Under the pieces are notes generated by a model. That model did not search any database. It saw only the letters and a program-made list of their open reading frames with translations, and was not told where the DNA came from. Positions 1-9,690 of a stretch of 64,000 nucleotides of DNA are shown one piece after another. A program made the translations under genes and the position numbers. The first letter of the stretch is position 1; every line of letters starts with the position of its first letter. This stretch comes from an uncultured Saprospiraceae bacterium (GTDB lineage Bacteria; Bacteroidota; Bacteroidia; Chitinophagales; Saprospiraceae), in contig CALKJD010000092.1 of NCBI GenBank assembly GCA_937995755.1, positions 1 to 64,000 on the forward strand, read 5' to 3'.

Positions 1-2
1 AT

Positions 3-74
3 CCAATTAGAATTCAAAGGAATAGTGAGGCCTTTGCCTGGAAAAAGGTATATGATGCATTGATGGAATTTTAA
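3..74 (+). CDS. possible C-terminal end of a gene entering from the left edge (partial)
   Basis: Frame 3 is open from the window edge to a TAA at 72-74 and reads a short tail ending in AFAWKKVYDALMEF. The residue choice (aromatic and charged residues, a W-K-K-V-Y stretch) looks like a protein C-terminus, and is loosely similar to the last helix of family-4 glycosyltransferases. Frame 1 is also open to 63, so the call rests on composition only. The convergent T9SS gene ends 75 bases further on. Confidence 0.35.
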   Translation, partial: PIRIQRNSEAFAWKKVYDALMEF

Positions 75-148
75 ATCACAAGATTTTTCTTCTTTCTAAT
101 AAAGTATGGTATCAACACAAACATAAGATTACACTTAAACTACGTAAG

Positions 149-2719
149 TTACTTCTTAACAAATTTTCTATTTATTACTCCTGATTCAGTAAAAATAGAG
201 ATTATGTATATTCCAGAATGTAAATCTGAGATGTCAATTTTATTAGTATCGTCGCTCTCCATTACAAGTGAATAATTCATATTGAAAATTTTGCACTCAA
301 CAGGTACTACACCTCTGACATTTAAAACATCTTCACTTGGATTGGGATAGAGAATAACGTGTTGTTCAATTTCTTTATAGCTAACAACAGCTATTTCTGA
401 ATATGTAAATTGTCCATCAAAATCAATTTGCTTTAACCTATAATAGTTTTTACTAATGAGATTAGAATCTATGAAATCATATTCTTGGACTTCATTACTA
501 TCTCCTTTACTATCTACAAAACCAATCTCTGTCCATTGTCCATTTATTAATTTTTGCACTATAAACCCTTTACTATTAATCTCTTGACCAGTACTCCACT
601 GTAGCGCTATTGATCTATTGCGTTTCTTTGCTTTAAAATATATGAGAGTAATAGGTACTGCTCCAGGACAAGGATCATCTACATAGAAATTTCCAGAATC
701 AGATGCAGCTACTCCACTGCATGTATAGTCCACCACAAAAGGATAAGTACCTGGTGAACCTGGAGACATAAAATATGGAGATGTGTTAGAAGTACCATTT
801 ATCCTATAACCGGTTATACTCGCGGCTCCACTTACCGTAGTAAATATTTGGCCTACAAAAAACCCATCAGAACAATCAGTAGTTACAGCATCTATCGTAA
901 CGCCACAAGGAGCAGAGCCACCCGTAAAACCTGTACTACCACCATCCATACCACCACTGCCAGAACTTCCAGGTCCGCCACCACCTCCTGCACTCGAAGT
1001 ATTAGCAGCTATCGTACACATAGGCGTAAAACAATCCGCCCCACAGCAGAGTACCGTAGTATATGTAGCCCCACTATTATTAAAATAATTATTTATACAA
1101 TCGCCTGAGTATGTAGCTGCCGCTGAATTGGTAAAGTAAGAATAATATGTATTTGTAACGGCTGCAATCGTTTCAACACATTCTACATAGCTATCAGTCG
1201 CATTAATTTTAACCACATCGCAAACGACATTACTTGATGTGTATTGATCATGTTGGGAAGTTACAATAGAAGAATAAGCAGTCGCTTGTGAAATATAATT
1301 TAGGCAATCAGTTGCAGAACAAGTGATGCTACTACCAGCAGAACCACTTCCACTACCAGATCCGCAAGGTGCTCCACTATTTGCAGTACCTACTACGCCA
1401 GGGCCACCTCCTATTCCGCCAATCGTTGTCACAGAGGCACTACCTCCAGAAAAAGAAAACGTATTTGGAAAGTTTGTAAATCCCAAATTATTATTTAGAT
1501 ATACAACTACTCCTCCAGCACCACCACTTCCAGCACCACCGCCATCTCCACCGTTGCCACCGTTGCCACCGCCGCCAGGTCCTTCAGCTGAGCATGTGCC
1601 ACCACCATTGCCACCGTTGCCTCCAGTACCACCTGCCTTACCATTTCGCTGTGAAGCAGATGGAGGAAATGAATTGCCTCCTGATACATTAACTATAGTA
1701 CTAGTGCTAGATCCTGCAGATGTAGCCTGAATACTATTAGCTAATATAATAACTATACCACCACCTGTACCACCGTTACTACCATCTCCACCATCGCCTC
1801 CATTGGCGCCTGCCGAACCATTTGTCCCCAGGCTACCGACAGAAGAACCTCCGCCGCCACCAGCACCAGCACCGGCACCACTATCGCCACCGTCACCTCC
1901 ATATCCACTTCCACCAAGCAGTAAACTTAATGATTCGATATCGGCACCACTTAGATTACTATCATTAGTAGCAACGACTCCACAACCTGGGCATGTTGGA
2001 TTTATCGCTGTGACTCCTGGACTACCAGACTGTCCTAGTCCACCACCGTCTCCACCTCCATTAAGTCCACTACCTCCCACTCCATTATCACCACCATCTT
2101 GTCCTAGATATCCATTAGATGAATTGCCAGCTGCACCGCCAATTCCGCCAAGGCCACCGACGGCACCTGCACCGCCAATTCCTCCTACAAATCCTTTTCT
2201 CTCTGCGTTAATAACACCTCCATCGAATGTTAAGGTATTATCTACCATAAGTACAATTACACCACCAGTGCCATTGGCATGGTTATAACTATTGGTAAAT
2301 ATAGTCCCACCCGAACTTAAGGTTAAATTGTCATACTGCGGTATTGTCACTAGTTGCAACTTACCTGACAAATCAAAATTAGAGGTCGTTATCGGTTTAC
2401 TACTATCTATATTGATTGTTGCAGATCCTCCTGAGGCAGAACTTGTTGTAACTTCATGAAAACTATATTTCCCTGCAGTTGACCCTTCCATTTGAATTAA
2501 TAGTATTTTATCTCCAGACGATAATGAAGGCGCAGAACTATACGATATAGTTACATTCGAAGAAGTAACTCCGGTAATCTGATAAAACTCATTGATAAAA
2601 CTAGAACTCGATAAGGTTACATTTCCATCCGAACCATCTCCATATAAAAACTGAGCATTAATTATAAATGGGAAAATTAAAAAAGAGAAAAGGAGGTAAT
2701 TCTTTATTTGTTTCAACAT
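149..2719 (-). CDS. very glycine-rich secreted protein with T9SS type A sorting domain
   Basis: A predicted 856-residue cell-surface or secreted protein. The start is taken at the ATG at 2719, because the frame upstream offers only a TTG (2749) and the ATG is followed directly by a Lys plus hydrophobic signal peptide ending near INAQ. The first ~150 residues after the signal look beta-rich. Residues ~170-420 are extremely rich in Gly, with GG, GGNGG and GGAGG patterns, broken by a short CPGC motif. A Cys-rich stretch follows (~480-600), then a second short Gly-rich patch. The C-terminus has the familiar Bacteroidota layout: a fibronectin-like segment (VPITLIYFKAK, WSTGQEINSKGF, NYYRLKQIDFDG) and then YPNPSEDVLNV and SGIYIISI, which is the T9SS type A sorting domain. 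Export by T9SS is well supported; the function of the body is unknown. The antisense strand shows long proline-rich frames that only mirror the Gly codons. Confidence 0.88.
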   Translation of the reverse strand: MLKQIKNYLLFSFLIFPFIINAQFLYGDGSDGNVTLSSSSFINEFYQITGVTSSNVTISYSSAPSLSSGDKILLIQMEGSTAGKYSFHEVTTSSASGGSATINIDSSKPITTSNFDLSGKLQLVTIPQYDNLTLSSGGTIFTNSYNHANGTGGVIVLMVDNTLTFDGGVINAERKGFVGGIGGAGAVGGLGGIGGAAGNSSNGYLGQDGGDNGVGGSGLNGGGDGGGLGQSGSPGVTAINPTCPGCGVVATNDSNLSGADIESLSLLLGGSGYGGDGGDSGAGAGAGGGGGSSVGSLGTNGSAGANGGDGGDGSNGGTGGGIVIILANSIQATSAGSSTSTIVNVSGGNSFPPSASQRNGKAGGTGGNGGNGGGTCSAEGPGGGGNGGNGGDGGGAGSGGAGGVVVYLNNNLGFTNFPNTFSFSGGSASVTTIGGIGGGPGVVGTANSGAPCGSGSGSGSAGSSITCSATDCLNYISQATAYSSIVTSQHDQYTSSNVVCDVVKINATDSYVECVETIAAVTNTYYSYFTNSAAATYSGDCINNYFNNSGATYTTVLCCGADCFTPMCTIAANTSSAGGGGGPGSSGSGGMDGGSTGFTGGSAPCGVTIDAVTTDCSDGFFVGQIFTTVSGAASITGYRINGTSNTSPYFMSPGSPGTYPFVVDYTCSGVAASDSGNFYVDDPCPGAVPITLIYFKAKKRNRSIALQWSTGQEINSKGFIVQKLINGQWTEIGFVDSKGDSNEVQEYDFIDSNLISKNYYRLKQIDFDGQFTYSEIAVVSYKEIEQHVILYPNPSEDVLNVRGVVPVECKIFNMNYSLVMESDDTNKIDISDLHSGIYIISIFTESGVINRKFVKK

Positions 2720-3012
2720 GCGTTTTGCTTTGCAGTAAGTGATGTTCAATTGACTTGAATTCAGTTATGTAATATACACGTTGACTTTGTTTATCATAAT
2801 AAAGTGACGCTCAAATTTGCAAGCGGTCAATCATACATTATCTAAAATTTTCAGTAAAACACAGGCTAATCGCCTAGCCATCAGTGAGTAACAGTGGCAA
2901 TAATTACATACAAAATAATTCTACATTAAATTGCAGTCCATATCCATTTAGTGCTATTTAGAAACAGAACTATCTTAATAGGAATAAAACAATAATTGAA
3001 TAGAGTCAGGGT

Positions 3013-4200
3013 TTATCTTAGTGCATTAATCTTCACCAAGAGTTCTTGAGTCGCAGTAGGATCACTACCCTCTTCTGCTGCCAATTTAATTGACTCTTTT
3101 GCAGACTTCAATGCCTTTGCTTTCTTTCCTAATTTATATTGGATAGACGCTTGGGTATCAAGATTGAAAGAATTTTTTTCCAACTCAACGGATTTATTAA
3201 TCCAGGATTCTGCTTGAGACAACAATAATCTATCTTCCGATAATTCATAAATCCTCCAAGCGTGTGCATTAAGACTCTGAGAGTTTAGCGTAGGATTAGT
3301 CGCCATGAACAATTGCACTTCAGATAGGTATTTCTGTTCATTGATTTCTCCAGGTGCATACATAAGGTTATTAAGATAATACCCAGTAGCTTTTTCCTTA
3401 GCGCTATCTGTTCCAAAGTACTTTGCAAAATGCGCAGTCAAAACTTCTTTATCATTAGCATCTACTTGCATTGATCTTACATCAGACTTCGCAGCGAAAG
3501 AGATTTTAGCTTCCACTTTCTCCGATCCAATTTGAGATTCAAATAAATCTTTGTTATCTATCATATATTGAAACAATGAAGATTGTATTGAAGCCTTAGA
3601 GTAATCAAATAAAACTTTTACATTCTTTGGAGTATTCCAATCTTTTTCTTGATCAATATAAGCCTGAGTCGCTTCCTCATAACCATCCATTCCTGCCAAT
3701 GTAAGTGCATCTGCATAATTCAATAAAAAATCTTGATCTTTTTCTCCAGCCTCAAACCTCTTCTGTAAAGTGATGACTTGTTGATTGGGGTCAAAAGCAG
3801 ACTTACCTAATTTTAAAAACTTTTCACCATCTTGAAATCCTAAAGAACGATGTACAAGCTCTCCTCCAGCATTCAAAAATAAAAGTGATGGATATCCTCT
3901 CACAGAATACAATTTTGATAGTGAAGGTCCTTCTCCCTTCTCCATATCCATCTTAAGATTTACAAAATTTTCATTATAAAATTTTGCTACAGATTCATCT
4001 TTGAATGTAGTACGGTCCATCATTTTACAGGGACCACACCAAGTCGTATAAGCATCAACGAAAATTATCTTATCTGAGGAAGCAGCTAAAGTCTGAGCTT
4101 GAGCAAGGTCTTCTTTTATAAATTTAATACCCTCAACCTCCTGTCCAAATACTGATACACTAACAAATAAGCTTAGCGCGATAATGATAAATGACTTCAT
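3013..4200 (-). CDS. secreted thioredoxin-family protein with C-terminal helical repeats
   Basis: A 395-residue protein. I chose the ATG at 4200, which begins a clean signal peptide (MKSFIIIALSLF...VFGQ); the upstream in-frame TTG at 4215 adds only five residues. A thioredoxin domain follows, with the redox motif WCGPCK at residues 54-59 and the cis-proline motif GYPSLLF near 102-108. The remaining ~250 residues are helical, with TPR-like spacing in the last part (an ALKSAKESIKLA segment near the end). Known family members reduce disulfides or act in periplasmic redox homeostasis; here the substrate is not evident. It lies 116 bases downstream of the OmpA-like gene on the same strand and may be the last gene of that unit. 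Confidence 0.85.
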   Translation of the reverse strand: MKSFIIIALSLFVSVSVFGQEVEGIKFIKEDLAQAQTLAASSDKIIFVDAYTTWCGPCKMMDRTTFKDESVAKFYNENFVNLKMDMEKGEGPSLSKLYSVRGYPSLLFLNAGGELVHRSLGFQDGEKFLKLGKSAFDPNQQVITLQKRFEAGEKDQDFLLNYADALTLAGMDGYEEATQAYIDQEKDWNTPKNVKVLFDYSKASIQSSLFQYMIDNKDLFESQIGSEKVEAKISFAAKSDVRSMQVDANDKEVLTAHFAKYFGTDSAKEKATGYYLNNLMYAPGEINEQKYLSEVQLFMATNPTLNSQSLNAHAWRIYELSEDRLLLSQAESWINKSVELEKNSFNLDTQASIQYKLGKKAKALKSAKESIKLAAEEGSDPTATQELLVKINALR

Positions 4201-4316
4201 TGTATTTATTTTCAATTAGAAATATGCATTACGAATATAGCATTCGTTCTCAGTGTATTAACGTTAGACTTTTCGCTTAAGTTAACTTGACTTATATCTA
4301 CTTCAAGACAATAACC

Positions 4317-6602
4317 TTAATTAGATAATTCATATCTGATAAAATTAGCGATATCCGCATATTGGGGTTGATACAGTGCTATCCTATTCCTTTGTACGAC
4401 CCTACCATTTATATATGGTTCTATAGTGACATTAGTAAACTTACTATTATTAGTCAATCTAGACTTAGCTGCACGTGCCTGCGAATAAGTATCATATATA
4501 CCTAATGTATATTGATAGTTATCATTACCAATCTCCTTATCTATCATGATATCAGATTCTTGTCTGATGATAGGATCTTTATACATTTGCTTCGTAGCCG
4601 TTAGCGATATCTTATAATTTAACCCTGTCTGAAAAGATGAAAACTTCCTTATAGACTGATCTTTTGATTGATCTGGGATAGATGGATTATCATAGATTAT
4701 TCTTAATGGCACTTCTACTGGCGCTACTATTTTGAGATCTAGTCTTCTATTGTATTTATTAGATAATACAACACTAGAAGGTAAGACCATACTGTATTGT
4801 GTACCTACCCCTCTGAGAAAAATTCTATCAGAAGAAATTCCATTCTGATTAAGATAATCTGCTGCTTTTTCTGCTCTCTTGATTGAAAAATAAAGATCAA
4901 ATTCTGGTAGACCTTCTTTTACTGCATGTCCAGTTATTTCTAAAGTGGCTTCCGGAAATATCTTCAATGTCTCTATCACCTTATTCAACTGAGATAGATT
5001 TTGTGGATTCGTAATATTCTCAGATGATCCATATAACAATGGAGCTAATACCACTTCTCTCTTTTGTACACCTGAATAATCTTTCTTCTCTTTTGCTTTC
5101 ACAACTTCTTCCACAACCGGTTCTACAAAAACAACTGTAGAGTCCGAAATCGCCTCTTGTGCGGCAGCTATTGCCTCTTCTTTTTCAACCGCCTCCAATA
5201 TTTTTCTTTCCCTTACTTTCAAGTATGGTACTGTATAACTCAAGTTCATTTGATCCTGCACTTGATTTTTAAAGTACACCATAAACAAATCATGACCACC
5301 TAAAGATTCGATTCTATTAGAAGACATTATACCAGATAAACCATCGGCTGCTAATCTAAAATATACATCATCTCTTGGTGAGTTGATTGGTAATCCCAAA
5401 TTGGTCGGTTGAGACCAAGTACCTGTTTCAAGTCCAAAATTAGTTTCGTACACATCGAATCCTCCCATACTATTAATTCTGTTAGAACTAAAATATAGCT
5501 TACTACCATTCTTGGTCAAGTACGGTGTGATTTCATCAAATGAACTATTAATCTCAGGGCCCAAATTTATGGGTTCTGACCAAACTCCATCTTCTTTTGT
5601 CAAAATATAAAGATCATACCCTCCGTATCCACCTTTTCTCATACTTGAAAACAGGTAGGTATTATCGTCAAAAACTCTTATATCTCTATCACCTAAGTCG
5701 CCAACCATCGGACATTGCATAACACTAGGAAATATTACTTCTTCTCTATTACTTCTAAATGTATCCGTTAAAATTGATCCTTTTTTGAAATCACTAGTTT
5801 TTAAGTAATAAAGGATTTCTCCACCTTTGCTGAAGTCTTGAATAATATCATGCCTCGGTGTATTGAGTACAGGATCTATACTAGAAACTGAATTCCAATT
5901 TCCTCCAGAAGTCTCTATGGCATACATATCTGCTGAATAGGATCCATAGATATCATCTTTAGTACCATCAGCAGATCTCAATCCTCCAGTACTACCATTT
6001 CTATTAGAAGAAAAATAGTACTTATTAGGATTAGCAGGACTTTGTAAGGCTGACAATTCATCATAAATAGTATTTACTGATTCACCGAGATTTTCAACGA
6101 ATGCTTTTTGATCTACATATTTATAATCCTTTGCAAATCCACATCTTTTGATTTTATGGATCGTCTCGTTTCTCTCAGGAGAATCTCGATCAACATATTG
6201 TAAATAGTTTTTATAAAAATTTGTTGCCTCTTCATAATTACCTTGGGATAAATAATTATCCGCCATATAGACATATAACCTCTCATCACGATTGCCACTT
6301 CCATATGAATCAATAAGAGACCTAAGAGACAAGTCTGTTTCACCTACATGATAGGCAGCGATTCCTTTATAAAGTAGATTTTCCTTACTGCTTTTAAGTT
6401 GCTTATATAGATCAAGGGCCTCTCTGTATTTTCCTGCTTTGAAATACTTTTCTGCTTGTCCATCTAGACCTCTAACATTTGACTTAACAATGCGATTGCC
6501 TGAATCATCTACCAATGCACTGCTAGACCCACAAGAAGATATTGTAAGCGAAAGAAACCCAATAGCTAGGACTGTACTAATACCGAGAAGTAATTGTTTC
6601 AT
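4317..6602 (-). CDS. TPR-PD40-OmpA lipoprotein with C-terminal SPOR-like segment
   Basis: A 761-residue envelope protein. The N-terminus is a lipoprotein signal with lipobox-like LTISSC (Cys at ~24). TPR-like helices cover ~45-150 (AEKYFKAGKYREALDLYKQL, NYEEATNFYKNYLQYV). Several PD40/WD40-like blades follow at ~190-450, each with an FSSNR-type core and GG-D-Y (for example LYFSSNRINSMGGFDVYET). An acidic linker precedes an OmpA_C-like domain (~520-640) whose usual TD-x-x-G loop is divergent, though R-A-E-x-A and NRRLDL remain. The last ~70 residues resemble a SPOR peptidoglycan-binding fold. Related proteins tie the outer membrane or the T9SS to peptidoglycan. Its ATG overlaps the stop of the upstream E2 gene in a TAATG, so the two are probably translationally coupled. 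It lacks the carboxypeptidase-regulatory domain seen in the PorE-like protein at 18735-20681. Confidence 0.83.
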   Translation of the reverse strand: MKQLLLGISTVLAIGFLSLTISSCGSSSALVDDSGNRIVKSNVRGLDGQAEKYFKAGKYREALDLYKQLKSSKENLLYKGIAAYHVGETDLSLRSLIDSYGSGNRDERLYVYMADNYLSQGNYEEATNFYKNYLQYVDRDSPERNETIHKIKRCGFAKDYKYVDQKAFVENLGESVNTIYDELSALQSPANPNKYYFSSNRNGSTGGLRSADGTKDDIYGSYSADMYAIETSGGNWNSVSSIDPVLNTPRHDIIQDFSKGGEILYYLKTSDFKKGSILTDTFRSNREEVIFPSVMQCPMVGDLGDRDIRVFDDNTYLFSSMRKGGYGGYDLYILTKEDGVWSEPINLGPEINSSFDEITPYLTKNGSKLYFSSNRINSMGGFDVYETNFGLETGTWSQPTNLGLPINSPRDDVYFRLAADGLSGIMSSNRIESLGGHDLFMVYFKNQVQDQMNLSYTVPYLKVRERKILEAVEKEEAIAAAQEAISDSTVVFVEPVVEEVVKAKEKKDYSGVQKREVVLAPLLYGSSENITNPQNLSQLNKVIETLKIFPEATLEITGHAVKEGLPEFDLYFSIKRAEKAADYLNQNGISSDRIFLRGVGTQYSMVLPSSVVLSNKYNRRLDLKIVAPVEVPLRIIYDNPSIPDQSKDQSIRKFSSFQTGLNYKISLTATKQMYKDPIIRQESDIMIDKEIGNDNYQYTLGIYDTYSQARAAKSRLTNNSKFTNVTIEPYINGRVVQRNRIALYQPQYADIANFIRYELSN

Positions 6603-7924
6603 TATATTTTTTGATCTACATCGAATTGTTCAAGATAGTCAGCTACTCTTCTGAGGAAAGACCCTCCAAGCATACCGTCTACCACTCTATGATCATACGA
6701 TAGTGATAAGAACATCATCTGTCTTATTGCGATGACATCTCCATATTCTGTTTCTACTACTGCTGGTTTTTTGCGGATAGCTCCTACTGCTAATATAGCA
6801 ACTTGTGGCTGATTAATAATAGGTGTTCCCATCACATTTCCAAATGTCCCTACATTCGTCAATGTAAATGTTCCTCCTTGTACTTCAGCTGGAGCTAATT
6901 TATTGGACCTTGCTTTTCCTGCTAGTTCATTTACCTTCTTAGTAAGGCCTACCATGTTAAGCGTATCTGCATTTTTAATTACAGGTACTATGAGATTACC
7001 ACTTGGTAAAGCCGCTGCCATACCTATGTTGATATCTTTCTTTAAGATGATACTTGTACCATCTACAGATGCATTTACTCCTGGGTAATCTTTTATTGCT
7101 TTTACTACTGCTTCTATGAATATTGGTGTGAATGTAATCTTCTCACCATGCGATTTGATAAATTCTCCCTTTACAGAATTCCTCCAATTCACTAGATTAG
7201 TAACATCAGCCTCTACGAATGATGTTACGTGTGGAGAGGTATGCTTACTCATCACCATATGATCTGCAATCAGCTTACGCATACGATCCATTTCGATGAT
7301 CTCTACATTTCCTGATGCATTTACACTGCTAGCCGCGGCAGGTGCAGCTTTTGGTGCTGATACAGTATTAGATGCGGCAAAGCTCTGCGCCGCTGGTGCG
7401 CCAGATCTATTTGCTACATAGGCCAGCATATCCTTTTTAGTAACTCTACCATTAGCTCCTGAGCCAGGTACAGATTCCAATTCAGCTAAAGCGATCCCTT
7501 CAGATGCAGCTATATTTTTTACTAATGGAGAATAAAATCTTTTGCTATCTCCTGTGCTTACTACTTTACTAGGAGTGGCAACTGTCGCCGACGAAACTGC
7601 CGCTACCTTAGCTTGCACTGCTGGAGCCGCCTCAGCTGGAGCCTCTGCCACAGCAGGACTTGGAGTTGGCGATGCACTGTCTCCTTCAGTCGCTATTATA
7701 GCTATTACAGTACCAATAGGTACTACTGCATCTACGTCAAACATTATCTCAGATAAAACACCAGCTACTGGAGATGGAATTTCAGAATCTACTTTATCAG
7801 TAGCAATCTCGAGCACAGTCTCATCGAGGTCAATAGTATCTCCTACGCTCTTTGTCCAATTAAGGATAGTTGCTTCCATGATACTTTCTCCCATCTTAGG
7901 CATGATTAACTCTACTTTAGCCAT
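6602..7924 (-). CDS. 2-oxo acid dehydrogenase E2 component (dihydrolipoyl acyltransferase)
   Basis: A 440-residue E2 core subunit, which transfers the acyl group from the lipoyl arm to CoA in a 2-oxo acid dehydrogenase complex. Domains in order: one lipoyl domain (residues 1-75) with the lipoylated Lys44 in ATDKVD; an Ala/Pro-rich linker; a peripheral-subunit-binding domain (~132-175, with GSGANGRVTKKD); a second Ala-rich linker; and the catalytic acetyltransferase domain (~205-440) with the active-site motif YDHRVVDG (His412, Asp416). Substrate specificity (pyruvate, branched-chain or 2-oxoglutarate) cannot be told from this, and no E1 or E3 gene lies nearby. The single lipoyl domain and the sequence style fit the branched-chain/generic Bacteroidota E2. 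A probable promoter lies at 7985-8010. Confidence 0.93.
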   Translation of the reverse strand: MAKVELIMPKMGESIMEATILNWTKSVGDTIDLDETVLEIATDKVDSEIPSPVAGVLSEIMFDVDAVVPIGTVIAIIATEGDSASPTPSPAVAEAPAEAAPAVQAKVAAVSSATVATPSKVVSTGDSKRFYSPLVKNIAASEGIALAELESVPGSGANGRVTKKDMLAYVANRSGAPAAQSFAASNTVSAPKAAPAAASSVNASGNVEIIEMDRMRKLIADHMVMSKHTSPHVTSFVEADVTNLVNWRNSVKGEFIKSHGEKITFTPIFIEAVVKAIKDYPGVNASVDGTSIILKKDINIGMAAALPSGNLIVPVIKNADTLNMVGLTKKVNELAGKARSNKLAPAEVQGGTFTLTNVGTFGNVMGTPIINQPQVAILAVGAIRKKPAVVETEYGDVIAIRQMMFLSLSYDHRVVDGMLGGSFLRRVADYLEQFDVDQKI

Positions 7925-7984
7925 ATTTCCAGTTGTGTTTATTGTTATAAATGGTTAACTTAGGATACTATCCAAAATCGAGTG

Positions 7985-8010
7985 CAAAGTTAACTTATTT
8001 TAGCCTGCAA
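7985..8010 (-). promoter_or_regulatory. putative promoter for the E2 gene
   Basis: On the minus strand TAACTTTG (7992-7985) matches the Bacteroidota -7 consensus TAnnTTTG, with a TTG (8010-8008) 18 bases upstream as a -33 element. It would start transcription about 55 bases before the E2 ATG. It overlaps the end of cinA. Confidence 0.5.
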
Positions 8011-9240
8011 AACGCATTTTCTAAGCATATTCAATGCCTGATTACTAGCATATGCAATGTTTTTACTGCGGTCCTTAGAAGCCAATATGGTTCGTGTCTC
8101 TATTACACCATGTGAGCCAACAGCTATACATACAGTACCTACAGGCTTTGCTTCTGTCCCACCAGTAGGCCCTGCCACTCCTGAGGTAGCTACTGCAAAA
8201 TCTACACCTAAAAGTTGGATTGCACCTTCCACCATTTCTTTTACTACTTGTTCACTCACTGCTCCATACGCTTTGAGGGTATCTTCTTTCACTCCAAGCA
8301 TCTTTTGCTTAAGTGCATTACTGTAAGTAATCGCCGACCCTTGATAATATGCTGATGATCCTGAAATGGACGTCATCAGATGCGACAAATATCCACCTGT
8401 ACAACTTTCAGCTGTACCTACAGTCAATCCACGATCAATACAAATCTGTTGTAATGCTTCTTGTAATGAAATCTCATCATATCCGTATACAAGATCACTG
8501 ATCCGCTCGCTTACTCTTGTAATAGCTTGGTCTAATTTAGATTGCAAAAGTGATTCATCGTCACCTTTTGCTGTGATACGCAGTCGGACTTGTGCCAATC
8601 CAGGCAAATAAGCAATGGACAACTCTTTATCAAATCCATCTACAATGTCTTCTATCTCATCTGCTATACTAGACTCACCCATGCCCGCTGTCATAATTGT
8701 CTTATGCAGAATCACTTTTCGGTCTGGCCTCTGTGCCAATCGAGGTAGAAGCTGCTCTGACATGATAGCTTTCATCTCATATGGTACGCCTGGCATGGAC
8801 ACTATTTGCTTGCCTTCATGCTGCCATAGCATACCTGGAGCAGTCCCCATACTGTTTTTTAACACCTCTACTTTCTCTGGTAAATAGCATTGATCTTTAT
8901 GTGCATCAGAGAGAGGAATATTTCTAGGAATGAAAATCTTTTTAATGTTCTCAAAGACCTCTTCATGAAACTCCATACCAACACCTAGATAATCAGCTAT
9001 CGCCACTTTAGTAATATCATCTTTAGTGGGCCCAAGACCTCCTGTCATTAGTACTATATCAGATTGACCTAGACAGTAACGAATGGCATCTACTATCGGC
9101 TTATGTTCGTCAGAGACCGTTACTCTCTCGACTACAGATATACCAAGAGCAGTCAGTTTCTGAGACATCCAAGCCGCATTAGTATCTATGATTTGTCCTA
9201 TTAATATCTCATCACCTATGGTGAGAATTGTTGCTTTCAT
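7990..9240 (-). CDS. cinA: CinA family protein (competence/damage-inducible, NMN amidohydrolase type)
   Basis: A 416-residue protein. The start is the ATG at 9240 (MKATILTIGDEILIGQ), the normal CinA beginning; the 23 extra upstream codons have no ATG and run into the VOC gene. The N-terminal half is the MoCF/molybdopterin-binding-like domain (GDEILIGQ..DTNA, MTGGLGPTKDD, MPGVPYEM), which in this family has ADP-ribose pyrophosphatase activity. The C-terminal half is the CinA deamidase domain (TAESCTGGYLSHLMT, TYSNALKQKMLGV, SGVAGPTGG), which in characterised members converts nicotinamide mononucleotide to nicotinate mononucleotide in pyridine nucleotide salvage. It lies downstream of birA and the VOC gene on the same strand, probably cotranscribed. 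Confidence 0.95.
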   Translation of the reverse strand: MKATILTIGDEILIGQIIDTNAAWMSQKLTALGISVVERVTVSDEHKPIVDAIRYCLGQSDIVLMTGGLGPTKDDITKVAIADYLGVGMEFHEEVFENIKKIFIPRNIPLSDAHKDQCYLPEKVEVLKNSMGTAPGMLWQHEGKQIVSMPGVPYEMKAIMSEQLLPRLAQRPDRKVILHKTIMTAGMGESSIADEIEDIVDGFDKELSIAYLPGLAQVRLRITAKGDDESLLQSKLDQAITRVSERISDLVYGYDEISLQEALQQICIDRGLTVGTAESCTGGYLSHLMTSISGSSAYYQGSAITYSNALKQKMLGVKEDTLKAYGAVSEQVVKEMVEGAIQLLGVDFAVATSGVAGPTGGTEAKPVGTVCIAVGSHGVIETRTILASKDRSKNIAYASNQALNMLRKCVLQAKIS

Positions 9241-9290
9241 TAGGTATCGTTTTGTAATAGTGAAACACACAAATACAGTATTGGTTCTGC

Positions 9291-9686
9291 CTATCCCATT
9301 GGAGTACATATCTCCAACAAAAAACCATTATTATCTCTAATGTAAGCGACTTTCTGCCCCCAAGGTTTAGACTTCATCGGCTCTTCTAACTTAGCACCAA
9401 ATTGAATTGCTTTTTCAACAGTCTTTTCCACGTCTTCTGTAGTAAACCCCATCTCTATTGGAAACGGCTTACCACTTTGTGTTGCTACCATAAATCCATT
9501 ACTCAAATTACTGTTGGCCAACTGTTTAGATGCAAATGCAATGACAGTTTCACCACTTCGTATCTCACCGTAATCTTGCTCTTCTGTCAAAAACTTCCTT
9601 TCGAAACCAAATGCTTTCTCGTAAAACTCCAATGCATCCAAAACACTAGAAACGTATAGTATGGTATATGCGTATTTTATCATCAT
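9291..9686 (-). CDS. VOC family (glyoxalase/bleomycin resistance-like) protein
   Basis: A 131-residue single vicinal-oxygen-chelate domain. Two beta-alpha-beta-beta-beta modules can be traced: IKYAYTILYVSSVLDALEFYEKAFGFE...GETVIAF and PIEMGFTTEDVEKTVEKAIQFGAK...YIRDNNGFLLEICTP. The final LLEICTP strand holds the usual last metal-ligand Glu. No specific substrate can be assigned. Two ATGs (9686, 9683) are possible starts. The birA stop lies only four bases upstream, so it is likely in an operon with birA and cinA. Confidence 0.85.
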   Translation of the reverse strand: MMIKYAYTILYVSSVLDALEFYEKAFGFERKFLTEEQDYGEIRSGETVIAFASKQLANSNLSNGFMVATQSGKPFPIEMGFTTEDVEKTVEKAIQFGAKLEEPMKSKPWGQKVAYIRDNNGFLLEICTPMG

Positions 9687-9690
9687 TATA

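Noticed and set aside
1500-2200. Possible CRISPR-like or tandem repeat array
   Set aside because: The repeated CCACC/GCCACC triplets are in phase with Gly codons of a protein gene, without fixed repeat and spacer lengths.
1323-2288. Long plus-strand proline/alanine-rich open frames opposite the Gly-rich T9SS gene
   Set aside because: They are the antisense of Gly codons (GGN read as NCC), have no promoter, and show repetitive Pro composition expected from the opposite strand.
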